A DNA stretch of 64,000 nt from Lantana camara (Eukaryota; Streptophyta; Magnoliopsida; Lamiales; Verbenaceae). Of this stretch, positions 34,567-46,128 are shown in pieces. Position 1 is the first letter of the stretch. Each line of letters starts with the position of its first letter. A program made the position numbers and the translations under genes. The notes below the pieces were generated by a model. That model made no database searches. It was given only the letters and a program-made list of their open reading frames with translations, and was not told the origin of the DNA. The DNA lies in NCBI GenBank assembly GCA_037501455.1, contig CM074860.1, positions 35,164,501 to 35,228,500 of the forward strand, read 5' to 3'.

Positions 34567-37169
34567 TATCGCAACGCAAACTTTATGCTTCGAGTTCCTG
34601 ATCTCAATCTTTCGATCTTCTTCCGTCTCTTGATTTTGCTCACTTATACGTTGTTACTGTCATGAAACTATGTCTTCTTAATGTCATACAATTTTCTGTT
34701 TTCTATTTTTATTTTATAAATCAGTGCCTCTGCATCTCATTTGATTTTCTGCGTTTCATTATGAATATGACACAGAAACTACAAAAGGATGCCAAATTAA
34801 CAATTTATACGAGGTACTTATGGACACGCAGTTCTGATTTCACCAGTGGATTCCTGCGTTTTCTCGTAGGTTCCACACTCGTTCATTACGCAATTTTGCC
34901 TGATTTTATCTTTTAAAGGTATTTCTGGTTTATGTATGATGGATAGTTGGATATAGCTCGATGATGATTGATTTGCTTTAACCACACCGAAGAGAGGCTG
35001 GTGGGTTTGTTTGTTCCCATTTTGGTTTTAGGTCAGAGGAAGCAATTTGCCGATTCGCTTTGAATTTGTTTGGCGGTGGTTTTATGAATCTTTTCTCAAT
35101 AGGGTTAAGATGAAAGCTCTGTCAAGCTATTTAGTGCCAACGGTGAATTTTGCGTTTGTTCTTCCTTCGGGTTAAAATCTTTTGAGGAACGAGCCCATCA
35201 GTTTTTCATGTGGAAAAACTTTGGCCTTTGACTGAGAGCTTTGTCCGTTGAACATCTCTTTGATCTAGTCTTTTGTTTCGATGTCGGATTTTGGTAATTG
35301 GGCTGGATATTTGGGGTGTTGTATTGATTTCAACTATTTAAGTTTTCCAATCATATTGAAATATTTTGCGACTTGAATTGAAGGAATTTGGAGAGTAATT
35401 TTTATCTCGATTTAGTTGTAAACTTCTCTTCCTTAAAAAATATATTGTATTCATTAATTATGTCCTTAAAAGATACATTTCATTTGGTGGTTGTATCATG
35501 TATGTGAAAATAATAACATAAACCTATGGGCCCGCAGCCCGCTGATATCCTATGAGCCCGTGTTTGCAGTCCTAAAGATGCAGAAATTGCCCCCTTAATA
35601 TCCTTTCTGAAATTTGGAACCTTGGAGTTGAAATTTTTAGATAAAGGAGTTCCCTCCATAGCCAAAACTCACCTGCCATTTTTTGTGATAGATAAATTCC
35701 TGAAATTTGTGAGAGATTTTTTTTGTCCTTAATAGCCATGTAAATTTAACATACAATTGTTTATTTGTTTCTTTTCATTTTTTCTCAATGTGGAATTATA
35801 TGATTTCTACAAGGGTTATTTCTTAGTGTTTCTTTTCCTTTTTTTTTCAACTTGTAATTATATGATTTCTACAAAGGTTATTTCTTAATGTGGTTTTCTA
35901 TGAGCATGGGCGTCTGGATTTTGGGGCACGGATTTGATAGAATTCTGCATTACTCGATAATATCATGTTTTACTGTTCAGGATCTTCCTTTTGTTCACAT
36001 GATTAAGGAAAGAAGTAGACATTTGATCTTGATGCCTGAAAATGATAGATTTGCTTGTTGTTTGGTTTTGCCATCAGTAACCATTTTCGTAAACTATGAG
36101 AGCAATGATCTTTAAATATCGTCAACTTTACCATAATGATTAATGTGTTTATACCTAGCCACTTTTGAACGACTAAAATTTTCTAACCATGAGAGGAATG
36201 ATCTTAAATATCATCAACGTTTGTGTCTCTCTCTCTCTTGAACAACTAAAACTTTATACCTAGCCAACGAAATACTCCCGTTTGAATATGTATTTTATAT
36301 GTCTCATAAATTAAATATGGTCAATTTAATTGTAGATAACTTTATTTTAGATATTAATATTTTAATAATTTTAGGATTTAATGGAGTAAATAATAATTAA
36401 ACTAAATAATTTATAATTTCTTTTTTTTAATTGTTTTGAGAAAAATGCAAATGATTCGATTATCTTTATTGTTAAATAGGGGGAATATGTTTTTCTTAGC
36501 TGGATAGGTTTCTTAAAAAAAAAAAAGTCTTTTATAGTTAAATAGATCAAATCTAGTTTAAGGATATTTTAGTCTATTTATAAATTTTGGCTTTGGGTAC
36601 TTTAGCTTATTTATAAATTTTGGTTGAAAATTATAGTAAAAAATAATGTAAAGGATGAATTCAAGTATATTGAAAACATGAGAACTCTTTTGAATTTGGC
36701 TTGAAAATATAGGAATGAATATGAAGTCTTCATAAAATGACTAATTTTTAGCTATTCCATAAGTAATTCAATTGAATGCTAATTTCTTTTTTGGTATTCT
36801 TACCGTAATCTTCCTATCTTGGATCTCATATGTACTCTCTTCTGAATTTTCCGTATGAATGGTCCTCCAAAATTGAATTCCACAAGTCCTTAAATAGTCT
36901 CAGCACCCCCAAAAAGGTAATAAATACAAAAGAAAAAGAATTCCCAGTTAAGTTACTAATAATGTCGGTCAACATTTAACAACTAAACATTAAGAGCCTT
37001 TTTACTTTGGCCGGAAAAGGGGGTTGGTTATTTAAACCCTTCTTTTCAACCCTTTACTCTAGTAGTTAAATAAGTGGGGCAATTACCGGAGCCCCGGGAA
37101 AAGAATTGAAAAGGGTTGGCTATTTATCAACTTCAAAAGCAGCTAAATAAATTGGTGGGGATGGCTAAG
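34567..37169. other. AT-rich region without recognised genes
   Basis: No convincing coding frame. Contains two local duplications: a unit of about 62 bp repeated at 35767-35826 and 35827-35889 (core gaattatatgatttctaca or close), and a segment with atgagagNaatgatctt near 36096 and 36190. A short inverted repeat built on ttcaaccctt surrounds 37040-37125. It may hold the intron and remnants of the gene driven by the promoter at 34.5 kb. Confidence 0.5.
35767..35889. repeat. Two-copy tandem repeat, about 62-bp unit
   Basis: gtttcttttc...atatgatttctacaa...ggttatttctta appears twice in a row with a few differences. Confidence 0.8.
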
Positions 37170-37973
37170 TTTTTTTTTTTTTTTTTAAGACCAACCACCC
37201 CGAGGGGATGCAATTAAGGTAAGTCCAGCGCGATAAACTCAGAAACAAAAGAAGGAAAATCAATAGAACCAATACAGGCCGAAGTCGTGTTTCTAGCAAG
37301 AGTGTGGGCCATTCGATTGACACCACGATGAATAGAATTAAACTTCACTTCCTGGAACGAGGAGCAAATAGCACGGACGTCCTCTATAATGTTTCCAATA
37401 ACCGAAAGGTCCTCTCCTCCACCTTGAAGTTGATTGTGGACATTAGCATTATCCCCTTCCATAACAACCTTTCTCCATCCAAAGTCTCTCCCCATCTTAG
37501 TAGCCGAGAGAGCTCCCAACGCCTCAGCAACGTATGGATCCACAATATTACGTTTCCGGTCTTTTTTCCACCCAATACACTCACCCGTGGAGTTTCGAGC
37601 TACAACCCCAACGCCTACCGCTCGAGACTCATTGAAGATGGCCCCGTCGAAGTTGATTTTCACCCACCCGGGCTCCGATTTGTTCCATTTATTGTTCCTC
37701 GAATGCTGCCACTTTGTCTTCCACCGTCGGGATGGGTGCTGCAAATAACGCCGCTCGCTGTATTAGCCACATCAGAGGGTTCTTGATAGGTCCCCTCAGC
37801 TTTTCGAATGTTTTGGGCCCTCCATATGCTCCATAACAATGACGCCAGATGCCTGCTAACCTCAGGCTCCAAATCTGCTATAGCTCGTGCCAGCCCATCA
37901 CAGAAGTCCGCTGCAAACTATTGCATCGCGGATTGAGGAATATGGGAAGTAGCCCATGTCTGTCTAGCATAAG
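37170..37973 (-). mobile_element. LINE 2, 3' end (RNase H domain and poly-A), cut by LTR A
   Basis: On the minus strand a plant-type RNase H is open at 37744-37214 (PGWVKINFDGAIFNESRAVG, then YVAEALGALSATKMG, MEGDNANVHNQL, and HRGVNRMAHTLARN). It is preceded at about 37872-37745 by the connection region (SLLWSIWRAQNIRKAEG) in a different frame, so there is a frameshift near 37740. A 19-base A tail (T-run at 37170-37188 on +) ends the element. The 5' remainder was displaced by LTR A at 37974 and is not seen again in the window. Confidence 0.85.
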
Positions 37974-38982
37974 TGTAGCACCCCGCACGTAAGGCACCAC
38001 ATCCCCCGCACTATGGCTCAACACGAGTAACGAAATGAGAAATCCGCACCCGTATCAAACCATAGCGAACGGGAGACAAACAAAAAACCCTCCTAAGTTA
38101 GGCGGAACTTAGACCCTGTAATTATAACCATTCAACCAAACATAATGCATCGAGAAACTAAAATCCAAACACATGCATTGGCCACGGGCCTGCAGAAATT
38201 AAACACTCGATCCACAGGCAGACTTGGGCTCCTCAGGCCTCTTTTAATTCATAACAAAGCCCGACAAGGCCATTCAATAACAATTACATAAAGATTCAAG
38301 TTCATAATATTACAGAATCGAATCATGCATAATTTAAATACATATGCGAGTACAGAGGCTCTCCTAACTTAACTTGACCAACTCAAAGACTCCACACAAC
38401 TCCGCCTAGCTAGAAACTCCAAAGCCAAACCTGCGCACTAAAAGGTTGGGGAAGGAGAGGGTCAGTCTCTAGAAGACTGAGTGAGCAGGAGTGATACATA
38501 TATATAAAAACATGCACATACAAGTCATAAATCCCGAGCAAGGTTTTATTTAAATTTAGTTCCCAAAAAGGGTAAGAAAATGACTAAGCAATGCTCGAAC
38601 TTTACGACTAATCATATTAAATTTATAATTCATACATAAACATAAAGGCTCGGCGAGTGAGCGTGCATTATCTCCAACCAAACTCCGACAGTGTATGACA
38701 AATGTCATTAATACATTAAATAGGTGATCATGCAATATATCATAATACACGTAGATCATATATCATATCATAAGACATATTCGTTTGGGCAATCCGTGTC
38801 CCGGCCTTCCTGCACGGTGCATATCAATCGTAACATAATCATAATCATAAAATAAGTTCCAACCTTCTTCCTCCGGGTGGTGGATGGGTTTGCAAGGCCC
38901 GACTAAACATATCAATGTGCAATTGAGGTTCATGAGTTCTCAAAGCCCGGTTAGCGTTTCCTCGTCAAAAAATCCTTAACGA
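37974..38982 (-). repeat. LTR A: fragment related to the gag-only element LTR
   Basis: Starts tgtagcacccc on + (the LTR 3' end in minus orientation), and its first kilobase aligns well with 6532-7500. It has the conserved acceptor tagtgcgcag| and a weaker form of the hairpin near 38873-38900. It is broken at 38983 by another LTR end. ataag (37969-37973) would be its left target duplication. Confidence 0.85.
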
Positions 38983-39093
38983 TGTAGCGCCCCAACACCA
39001 CAACCCCGCACCGTTGTATCACCCAAGTAACTAGGAAGCCTTATCACTCGAGAGATACTTCGGCGAACGGACAGAACATAACATAGATCAGAG
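38983..39093 (-). repeat. LTR C: 111-bp LTR end fragment
   Basis: tgtagcgccccaacacc has the form of an LTR terminus in minus orientation and interrupts LTR A. It contains ccgcacc and cggcgaacgg motifs like the other LTR ends. It is itself cut by element B at 39094. Identification rests on a short segment. Confidence 0.55.
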
Positions 39094-39460
39094 TGTAGCA
39101 CCCGGAACGCCATGCGCAGCATCCCCCGCACCATAGCTCCAATCCACATATGAAACGGTCAATCCATACATAAACCGAAGCTACGGCGAACGGGAGACAA
39201 TAAAAAAAACACAAGGCTAGGCGGGTACCCTCAATAAAACCAAAACAACTCAGAACAATAAAATAGCGGAAGCAAAAGCATTCAATACATATAGGCACCA
39301 TATTTACATATTTACTTATAGGTACCGACAATTCACATCAATACAATATCAATCCAAGTATAATTCGAGATATACTACAAAATAACTAGTACAATGTATG
39401 AGGGTGCAGTGCTAGACCCGAATAAAAGACACGAGACTCTAATTCCCGCCTGGCACGAAC

Positions 39461-40165
39461 CTGCAAAACTGAAAAGTTGAGATGTCAGTCCAAACGGACT
39501 GAGCGAGGGGTATAAATAAATATAAGCGCACATACATGCGAGTTATTATCTCGGGTAATAATTTTAGAAAATCACAACACAATTAGTAAGATAAAAAAGT
39601 ATTATCGCCCGAGGTTACAACTAATTCAATTAATCAATTAATTCAGTTCAATACAATCAATATGTGGCCCGACGAGTGAGGGCAATTCTCCAACCTTACT
39701 CCGACTGTGTACAATCAATCAATTATTAGGTGATTAGGTGATCAAGCAATTATTTACTGTGCACAATTAGCAGTTTCAGTGACTCCTTCTTTCTCCGGGT
39801 GATGGTGGGATTGCAAGGCCCCACCATCCAATCAGTCTGGGCAGAGGGTACATGAATCCCTAAGCCCGAAACTCCTTCCTCCCCTAATCTCCTAGGGGGT
39901 TCGGGGGTCATCCCAGTTGGTGAGGATAGTACTCGAGTTACCCGTCAGCCCATGCTTTCCCGGTTGGCTCGAGCCACTATCCTCGGGCCCACAGTGTAAT
40001 TCAATGACTCACCAATACAATTAATCCGTCAATCAATCAATCAATCAATCGGTTTTGTTAAATCATTTTGCAAATCATAAAGTTCGCAAACTATATATAT
40101 ATATATATATACATTTGGCACATAGGGGTTGTAAGGGTTCTATTTATCTAGAATTTAAACCTCAC
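39461..40165 (-). other. Predicted leader intron 2, element B LTR
   Basis: Minus strand: donor tcaag|gtgaggttta at 40166/40165, acceptor agttttgcag| at 39461. Confidence 0.55.
39801..39828 (-). ncRNA. Conserved intron 2 hairpin, element B LTR
   Basis: Perfect nine-bp stem gatggtggg/cccaccatc, loop gccttgcaat on the minus strand. Confidence 0.5.
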
Positions 40166-40435
40166 CTTGACAAACCACCCAAAAAGGAAGCAAGAGAGCA
40201 CCCTACTGAGCGGGCTCCTCGAAACCGGGACCGTGATCTGTGCAACAAGGACAAGTGTGAAATAAGACTCGACTCGAATGAACCAATTATGACGAACGAC
40301 AAAGTCATGCACCAATATGTTATGCGATAACGATTTAATGAGTGTCAAATAAGAGCATGATTGTCGATAAACCAAGTATATATAACACATACACGTACAG
40401 CCATGCACGCGAAACAATATGCATGAAAACAAAGG

Positions 40436-40556
40436 GTGACACGCCCGTGTCACAAAAATACACTAAGCCGTGACACCCCTGTGTCACAGTACAACGGGCA
40501 ACATGCATGCGAACAGAAGGTGACACGCCCGTGTCACCACTACCAAGCAAACCGTG
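40436..40556 (-). repeat. GTGACAC(N4)GTGTCAC palindrome array, element B LTR, left part
   Basis: 18-bp palindromes at 40436-40453, 40470-40487 and 40520-40537, and the first five bases (ccgtg) of a fourth, which the element 3 array interrupts. Centres are 34, 50 and 34 nt apart when the insertion is ignored. Continues at 60956. Confidence 0.93.
40552..40556 (+). other. Target-site duplication ccgtg (left copy)
   Basis: Repeated at 60951-60955, exactly outside the outer LTRs of the element 3 array. It is the first five bases of a palindrome in the element B LTR. Confidence 0.95.
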
Positions 40557-40711
40557 TGTGACGCCCCGATATTTCGGCCGTACAGGTATGACGTAATTGT
40601 TTACCAAAATGCGCGAAATAATTAATTATACGTGTTTTATGTATTTAAATTTTATTTTAATTATATTAAATGTTAATTATTTAATTTGATGTTATTAATA
40701 TTAATTACATT

Positions 40712-40719
<8 letters not shown>

Positions 40720-40789
<70 letters not shown>
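40720..40789. repeat. (TA)n microsatellite in LTR a
   Basis: About 35 TA units. In LTR b the site is short and interrupted (about 49118-49139); in LTR c it is about 20 units (57471-57511). Confidence 0.9.
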
Positions 40790-40793
<4 letters not shown>

Positions 40794-41588
40794 GTACGTG
40801 TGTGCATGGATTTAGTTAGGCATGCATTTCATACTTATATATCATATTTGCATGCATTTTATAATTATAACTTAAATATATTGCATGCATGTAATTATTA
40901 TATATATTATATACGTATGCATGCATATTATATAATATATTATGAATGAATTTAGTTGTTTATTTAAGTTAATGTTATGGCTTTTATTGTTTCATTGCGT
41001 ATGAGTGCCTCGTTTCTATTTGAATTGATACCAGAATTTTGTGCGAATTTAATATGTTGAACTTATACGTGTCTTGTACATGAATATTTGTTCGTTTCGT
41101 ATTTTCGAATTCATTTGCTTGTATTTCGGATTTAATTTGTATTTTGGAATCCAAATCGGGGGCTAACAAGCACTTAGCGCACCCTTGGTTCCGTATTTAA
41201 TATCTTGAGCTCGGGAACTCGGATTCGAGTTCCGTCAACTTCGCTGAACTCGTAACGAAAATTCGAGTTTAGTAAACTTAGCCTTATATTTTTCTAACGT
41301 CAATTGAACCTCCGAAATTCAACCGAAAAACGAAACGGCGACGAAACTGACCTTGTTACACTAAAATGGCCATAACTTATTCATTTGTTGACCAAATTAA
41401 CCATGGTTGGATGCTATAGAACCCTAACTCAACCAACTAATCTTCTGTACCTTGCCCTAACCGAACCAACCCTCTCACAATTCACAAATCTCAGCTAAAG
41501 TCACTGCCTTCCAGTTTCTTCCCGCAACCCTTGATTCCTTGGAGATTTTGGAGCTCAAATCTCATTCAATCCTCATCCAATCAACAAG

Positions 41589-43021
41589 GTAAGCTTAGGG
41601 TTGTATTATATGTTCATTCCTGATCATTTTCATTCATTCATCCCCAAATTTGATCATGGTTTCATGCATTTTCGGCTGATCTTGAATAGAGGCGTTTTTA
41701 GGCATTTCTTTCGATCTTCTCCAATTCTTGATGGATTTGAATGATTCCAAGCTTGAGAATGATTGTTTTGATATCTTCTTTTCATTTATGATCATTAATT
41801 GCATGGTAGTTAAAGTATTTATGAGATATCAACTTTGGAACATTGAGAAAACTTCATGTAAAGTCACGTGTGACAGCCTTCCATGTTTGAACTGTTGTGG
41901 GACTGATTTATAGGTTGAATTTGTGGTGTTTTGCTGCACATTTGTTAGCCTAACTTATATGAATGTGTTGGGATTAATGGAGATCAACCATACCCTGTTT
42001 TGCGTGAGTTTTTACCCTGTTTTTGGGCCTGGATTGTTGCTGTCACAGCTGCTGTTTCTCTTGCTCTTTTGCTGTCAGAATTGAGGTGGTTTTGAGCTGA
42101 TTTCTTGCTGCATTTCATGTCTTCTTCTTGCTACATTTATGGCCTAATTGTTGCTTGAGATGTGCTGCGTTTGAGCAAGGAAAAACAGGGGCTGGGCTGC
42201 GTGTTTGTTGTTGCTGCGTTCGCTGCGACACGGGTGTGTCGTTCTTGCTTGTTTCTGCTGGAACGGGGGTGCTGCTTGGGTTGTCTTCTCTGTACCGAGA
42301 CACGGGGGTGTCTCGGTTTGTTCTATGAAGGTGACACGGGGGTGTCACCTTGTATTTTCATGCATAACTGTTACCGCGAAGCTGCTGCTGCTGGGTTACT
42401 TCTTTCTTGCATGGAATGCTGATAGCTTGCGTGAGCTTGCATGTGTGGTATGAGTGTTTGCATGCATCTTATATTGTTTTGCATGGAGTTAGTTTTGCAT
42501 GCATTGTTTTTTTAGGATATTTTGCATGCATTACATACGTATGCATTATATATTATATATATATTATATATATATATAATATTATATATAATATAGTATA
42601 GGTATATATTTATTATATATTTATATATGTTTATTATATATTAATATTATGTAATTTAATTGAATTATAGAATTTAATTGTTACCTATTTCATGTTTTAT
42701 TTAATTTTCTAAATTTAATTGAATGTGTTTAATTGTCTGTTTTCTAATTGTAGATGCGATTGAATATGTTTAATTATTTATGTTCTAATTTTAAATGTGA
42801 TTTAATTTGTGCTTTGATTATATTTGAATTTCGTGAATTAATTGGATTGAAATGTGAAATTATGAAAGTGAATGACTTGATTATATGATTTAAATGTATT
42901 AATAGTGCACATGAACATTTTCATAACATAATTTTTTCTTTTATACATTTATATCATGATCATTGCATTGCCGAGCGTCTTATTTGGTCATATTGAGTCT
43001 CACTTCACCTTTCTTGCACAG
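41589..43021 (+). other. Predicted leader intron 1, element 3 LTR a
   Basis: Donor acaag|gtaagctta at 41588/41589, near-consensus, and acceptor ttcttgcacag| at 43021. Equivalents at 49941-51378 and 58312-59772 (in LTR c the acceptor is gcatag). Confidence 0.6.
42226..42351 (+). repeat. Array of four GACACGGGGGTGTC-type palindromes, LTR a
   Basis: Centres at 42233.5, 42266.5 (eroded), 42305.5 and 42339.5, spacing 33, 39, 34 nt. The last copy contains the 18-mer gtgacacgggggtgtcac, identical to a palindrome in element B. Also at 50579-50704 and 58950-59075. Confidence 0.93.
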
Positions 43022-43087
43022 ATTTTGATCCAGTGGGAGACGAGGCCGGTCAGTGAGGCTCGTGCTTTCTTCTTTTGACGGTATAAG

Positions 43088-43799
43088 GTGGGTTTTTCTT
43101 CTATGTAGATACAAGACCCTATATATACCTTCAATGTGAAAGTTTTCGACCAAAATTAATATATATATAGAGAGTCGTTTTAAAGAGTAAATGTTTTCAA
43201 CGTAAAGCCTTGTTTTATCAATCCTACCTAATGTTTTGGCGAGAAATGATCGAATGCACGAATGGGGCCCAGGGACTTAGTGTGAGTGGCTATCCGGGGA
43301 GGCACGGGCCGACGGTGATCCCTCACACTACTTCCACCAATTAACGGCGTAACCGGACCTCGTTAGGAGTTAGCGAGGAATGGACGCTGAGCGCCATCTG
43401 GGGAGTCATGTAACCCCTTTTGGTCAATGAATGGGTGGTCGGGCCTTGCAAACCCACCACCAACCCGGAGGAAGAAGGAGTAAATGTTAATGAATGTGCA
43501 CAAAAGATTGATTGCATGAAAAGAATAAATGAATGAATGTTTAAATGGTTTACACAAGGTGTTGGTTGGAGATAATGCACGCCCACTCGCCGGGCCAATA
43601 ATGACCTAATGTTAATGATTCGTTATAAGCCCTTTTGATGATTCTATTCACCCACTTGGGAAAGTCTTTAAAACCTCACTTGGGATTATAACTTGCATGT
43701 GATTGTTTAATTGCCGTCGTATATTATATCTATGCCCTGTTTTATAACCACCAGTCCTCTTTGGACTGAACCCGTTTGGTTTTCAGTTGTTTTGTGCAG
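43088..43799 (+). other. Predicted leader intron 2, element 3 LTR a
   Basis: Donor ataag|gtgggttt at 43087/43088, acceptor ttttgtgcag| at 43799. Equivalents at 51445-52156 and 59839-60550. Confidence 0.55.
43434..43461 (+). ncRNA. Conserved intron 2 hairpin, element 3 LTR a
   Basis: Stem ggtggt(c)ggg/cccaccacc with one bulged C, loop ccttgcaaa. Equivalents at 51791-51818 and 60185-60212. Confidence 0.5.
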
Positions 43800-44205
43800 G
43801 TGTTGAGGGAGCTAGGCGGGAATACGAGTCCTAGGTCTTGCATTCGTCTCTAGCTCTGTATTTTGAGTCTTACACTTGCATATTACACTTTTGATTATTG
43901 TATATGAATATTATCTTGGAGCGTACATGTTTTGGGCCGTGATGGCAATTGATGATGTATATGGTTGATTTTTGGAGCTTGGATGCTCATGGTACATGTG
44001 TATATGGTATATGTTCGTTCATTGCTTCCGCTTTAATGTCTTATGTTGTTATATGGTTTTGAGGGTTAGCCCGCCTAGCTTAGAGTGTGTGTGTGTGTCC
44101 CCGTTCGCCGTGATTTGGCTCGGGTATGGATCGTCCATTTCATATTCGGGTCGGGTCTCGGCACGGGGGATGTGACGCCTTGCGCTCGGGTGTTACATCC
44201 TTAAG

Positions 44206-44218
44206 TGGTATCAGAGCT
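44206..44218 (+). other. Primer-binding site, element 3 copy 1
   Basis: tggtatcagagct starts eight bases after LTR a; complementary to the initiator tRNA-Met 3' end. The equivalent in copy 2 is at about 52563-52575. Confidence 0.93.
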
Positions 44219-44409
44219 TAGGGTTGCAAAACCCGGGCTCTCGTGTCGTGTGAGTCAGTTTAAGTCGTTCGGCTTAGAGACTACTTGACAATGTGTTGCA
44301 TATTCATCTCTTTTGTGCTTAATTGATTTAAATTTCGAATTTTGACTGAATTGATTGCATTATCATGCATAAACTAAAAATAGCACGCATTTTCAGTGTT
44401 TATTTCAGC

Positions 44410-45366
44410 ATGCCACGTGGGAGGCCTCGTAGAGAGCATTCTCCGGGAGACAGGCATCACCATCATGAGCATGTTCCGCCACCTCCACAACCACCGCCGA
44501 CAGAGGCCTTTGTTAACTCAGTTATCAATATCATAGATCAAAGGCTACGAGATTATGTACCACCGGCACCTCCAGCACCGCCTGCACCTGCCGTACAGCC
44601 CGAGGCACCACTTTCTGTTATACTTAGGGAGTTTCAGAATCAAAGACCTCCCAAGTTCTTCAAGGGAAATGATATACAGGCGGAAATGTGGCTGAAAGAG
44701 GTAGAGAGGATATGGGAGCTCATTCCATGTCAGTCCCGAGAGAAGGCTCGATGCACTATCACTTTAATACAAGGGGAAGCCTACTCTTGGTGGGAAAGCA
44801 CGCGGATTGTATTGGAAGCAACTGGAGAGGAGATTAATTGGGAAATATTTACAAGAGAATTTAAGAACAAGTTCATCCCTCCCTCATCACGTACTCGAAG
44901 GTTGAGAGAATTTACCGAATTGAAACAAGGATCGAGGTCTGTAGCTGAGTATATTTCGGAGTATGAGAGGTTATCTCGCTATGCACCAAATATAGCAGGC
45001 GATGACTTCCATAAGGCTATGCAGTTTGTTCAAGGGCTTCGACCGGATATCCAGACCGCTTTAGAGGCAGTTAATACGAGCACTTGGGCGAAGGCTACTT
45101 CAAAAGCCTTAAAGGTTGAAGATTCTGTAAATGCGAGGAGGCCAGCTTATCGCTAAGGGCAAGGATCAGGATTCGGATCGGGATTTAACAAGGGAAAGAG
45201 GCCGATGAATGTACCAGCTCCACCACAAAAAGGGCCTTTCAAGAAGCCTAGAGTAGGAGGTCCGATTGCACCCGTTCCACGACCACCTCAGGCTCCACCG
45301 GCTCCTAAAGGATCTCGCAATGATCAGCCTCCCTGTACTTATTGTGGATGGCCAACTCATTCTTAG
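44410..45366 (+). pseudogene. gag: Element 3 copy 1 gag (two stops)
   Basis: Gag polyprotein. The start at 44410 (MPRGRPRREHS) was preferred to the upstream ATG at 44365 because the proline/histidine-rich leader begins there, as in relatives. Capsid domain: NDIQAEMWLKEVERIWELIP, QGEAYSWWES, EYISEYERLSRYAPNIA. A private TAA at 45154-45156 replaces the CAA found in copy 2. A TAG at 45364-45366 lies inside the first zinc knuckle and is shared with copy 2. The second knuckle, CLICGKGDHMAFAC, follows in the next open stretch. Confidence 0.9.
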
Positions 45367-46128
45367 AACAACTGCCGAAAGAGATTGAAGTTGTGTTTGA
45401 TTTGTGGGAAGGGAGATCATATGGCTTTTGCATGCCCGGATAAGATTCCAGGATATCAAGCTGGGGCTCAGAGACCGATGGTTCAGGCACGAGCCTACGC
45501 TCTTGAGAGCGAGGAGCAGAATGTTGAGGTTGATCCAAACGCCGTGGTGGAAGGTACCGTTTGCATTCATAACACGAGCATTCATGCATTGTTCGATCCG
45601 GGTGCCACGCATACTTTTATATCTTCTGATCTATGTGCTTCTCTGTGCCTACCTGTTATTTGCTCAAATTCCTGTTATTTTGTGAGTTCGCCTCTTGGAG
45701 GTAGTTTGCAGACATATCGGGTTGTCAGGGGTTGTTCAGTTTTGATAGAGGGGAAAGATTATCCGGCAGATTTCATTGTTATGCCTATGAAGAAGTATGG
45801 GGTAATCTTCGGGATGGATTGGTTGTACCGGCACCGGGCCGAAGTTGATTGTTTTAAGAAGAGGATAAAGTTGGGTCAAGAGTTGATTGGAGAAGTGGGG
45901 TCGAAGAGTGTGCCACTCTTATCGTTTATGGAAGCTCGCAAGTTGGTGAAGGATGGAGCCACGGGATTTATCGCTTATCTCCTTAATAAACCAAAGGATA
46001 AATCAAGTTTTGAGGAGACGGCCGTGGTAAAGGAATATCCCGACGTATTTCCAGAAAATTTGGGTTCTCTACCGCCGGATAGGGAGATTGAATTTGTTAT
46101 TTATTTATATCCGGGATCAGAACCTTAG
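45367..46128 (+). pseudogene. Element 3 copy 1: second zinc knuckle and aspartic protease
   Basis: Open from the shared TAG to another shared TAG at 46126-46128. Contains CLICGKGDHMAFAC, then the retropepsin active-site motif ALFDPGATHTFIS and the later GVIFGMDWLYRHRAEVDC. It ends at the protease/RT junction (DREIEFVIYLYPGSEP). Copy 2 has Asp where this copy has Tyr in EFVIYLYP. In element 1 the position of the second TAG is a Tyr codon. Confidence 0.9.

Larger units (their letters stand above)
39094..40556 (-). repeat. Element B 3' LTR, left piece
   Basis: Begins tgtagcacccgg on +. Recognisable relative of the element 1 LTR in minus orientation, with the same conserved end block. Contains predicted intron 2 (40165 down to 39461), exon 2 (40166-40237, 72 nt), the acceptor of intron 1 (40238) and half of the palindrome array. 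Together with 60956-61964 the LTR is about 2.47 kb. Confidence 0.93.
40557..44197 (+). repeat. Element 3 LTR a (3,641 bp)
   Basis: TGTGACGCCCCG...GGGTGTTACA. Long (TA)n tract at 40720-40789. Predicted intron 1 is 41589-43021, exon 2 is 43022-43087 (66 nt) and intron 2 is 43088-43799. Confidence 0.96.

Noticed and set aside
34918..35030. Possible C/D-box snoRNA (gatgatgattga near 34960)
   Set aside because: A C-box-like motif is present, but no D box or terminal stem was found at a suitable distance.
35888..36115. A 75-codon open frame after the tandem repeat
   Set aside because: Low-complexity AT-rich sequence, no recognisable domain and no splice context.
37304..37786. A 160-codon + strand ORF
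   Set aside because: Antisense to the clear RNase H domain of LINE 2 on the minus strand.
42115..42453. Four overlapping ORFs on both strands, repeated in all three element 3 LTRs
   Set aside because: They overlap the palindrome array. Conservation reflects the recent LTR duplication, and no domain is recognisable.
43341..43598. Minus-strand ORFs repeated at 51698-51955 and 60092-60349
   Set aside because: They lie across the conserved hairpin block of predicted intron 2, antisense to the element; a coding role is unlikely.
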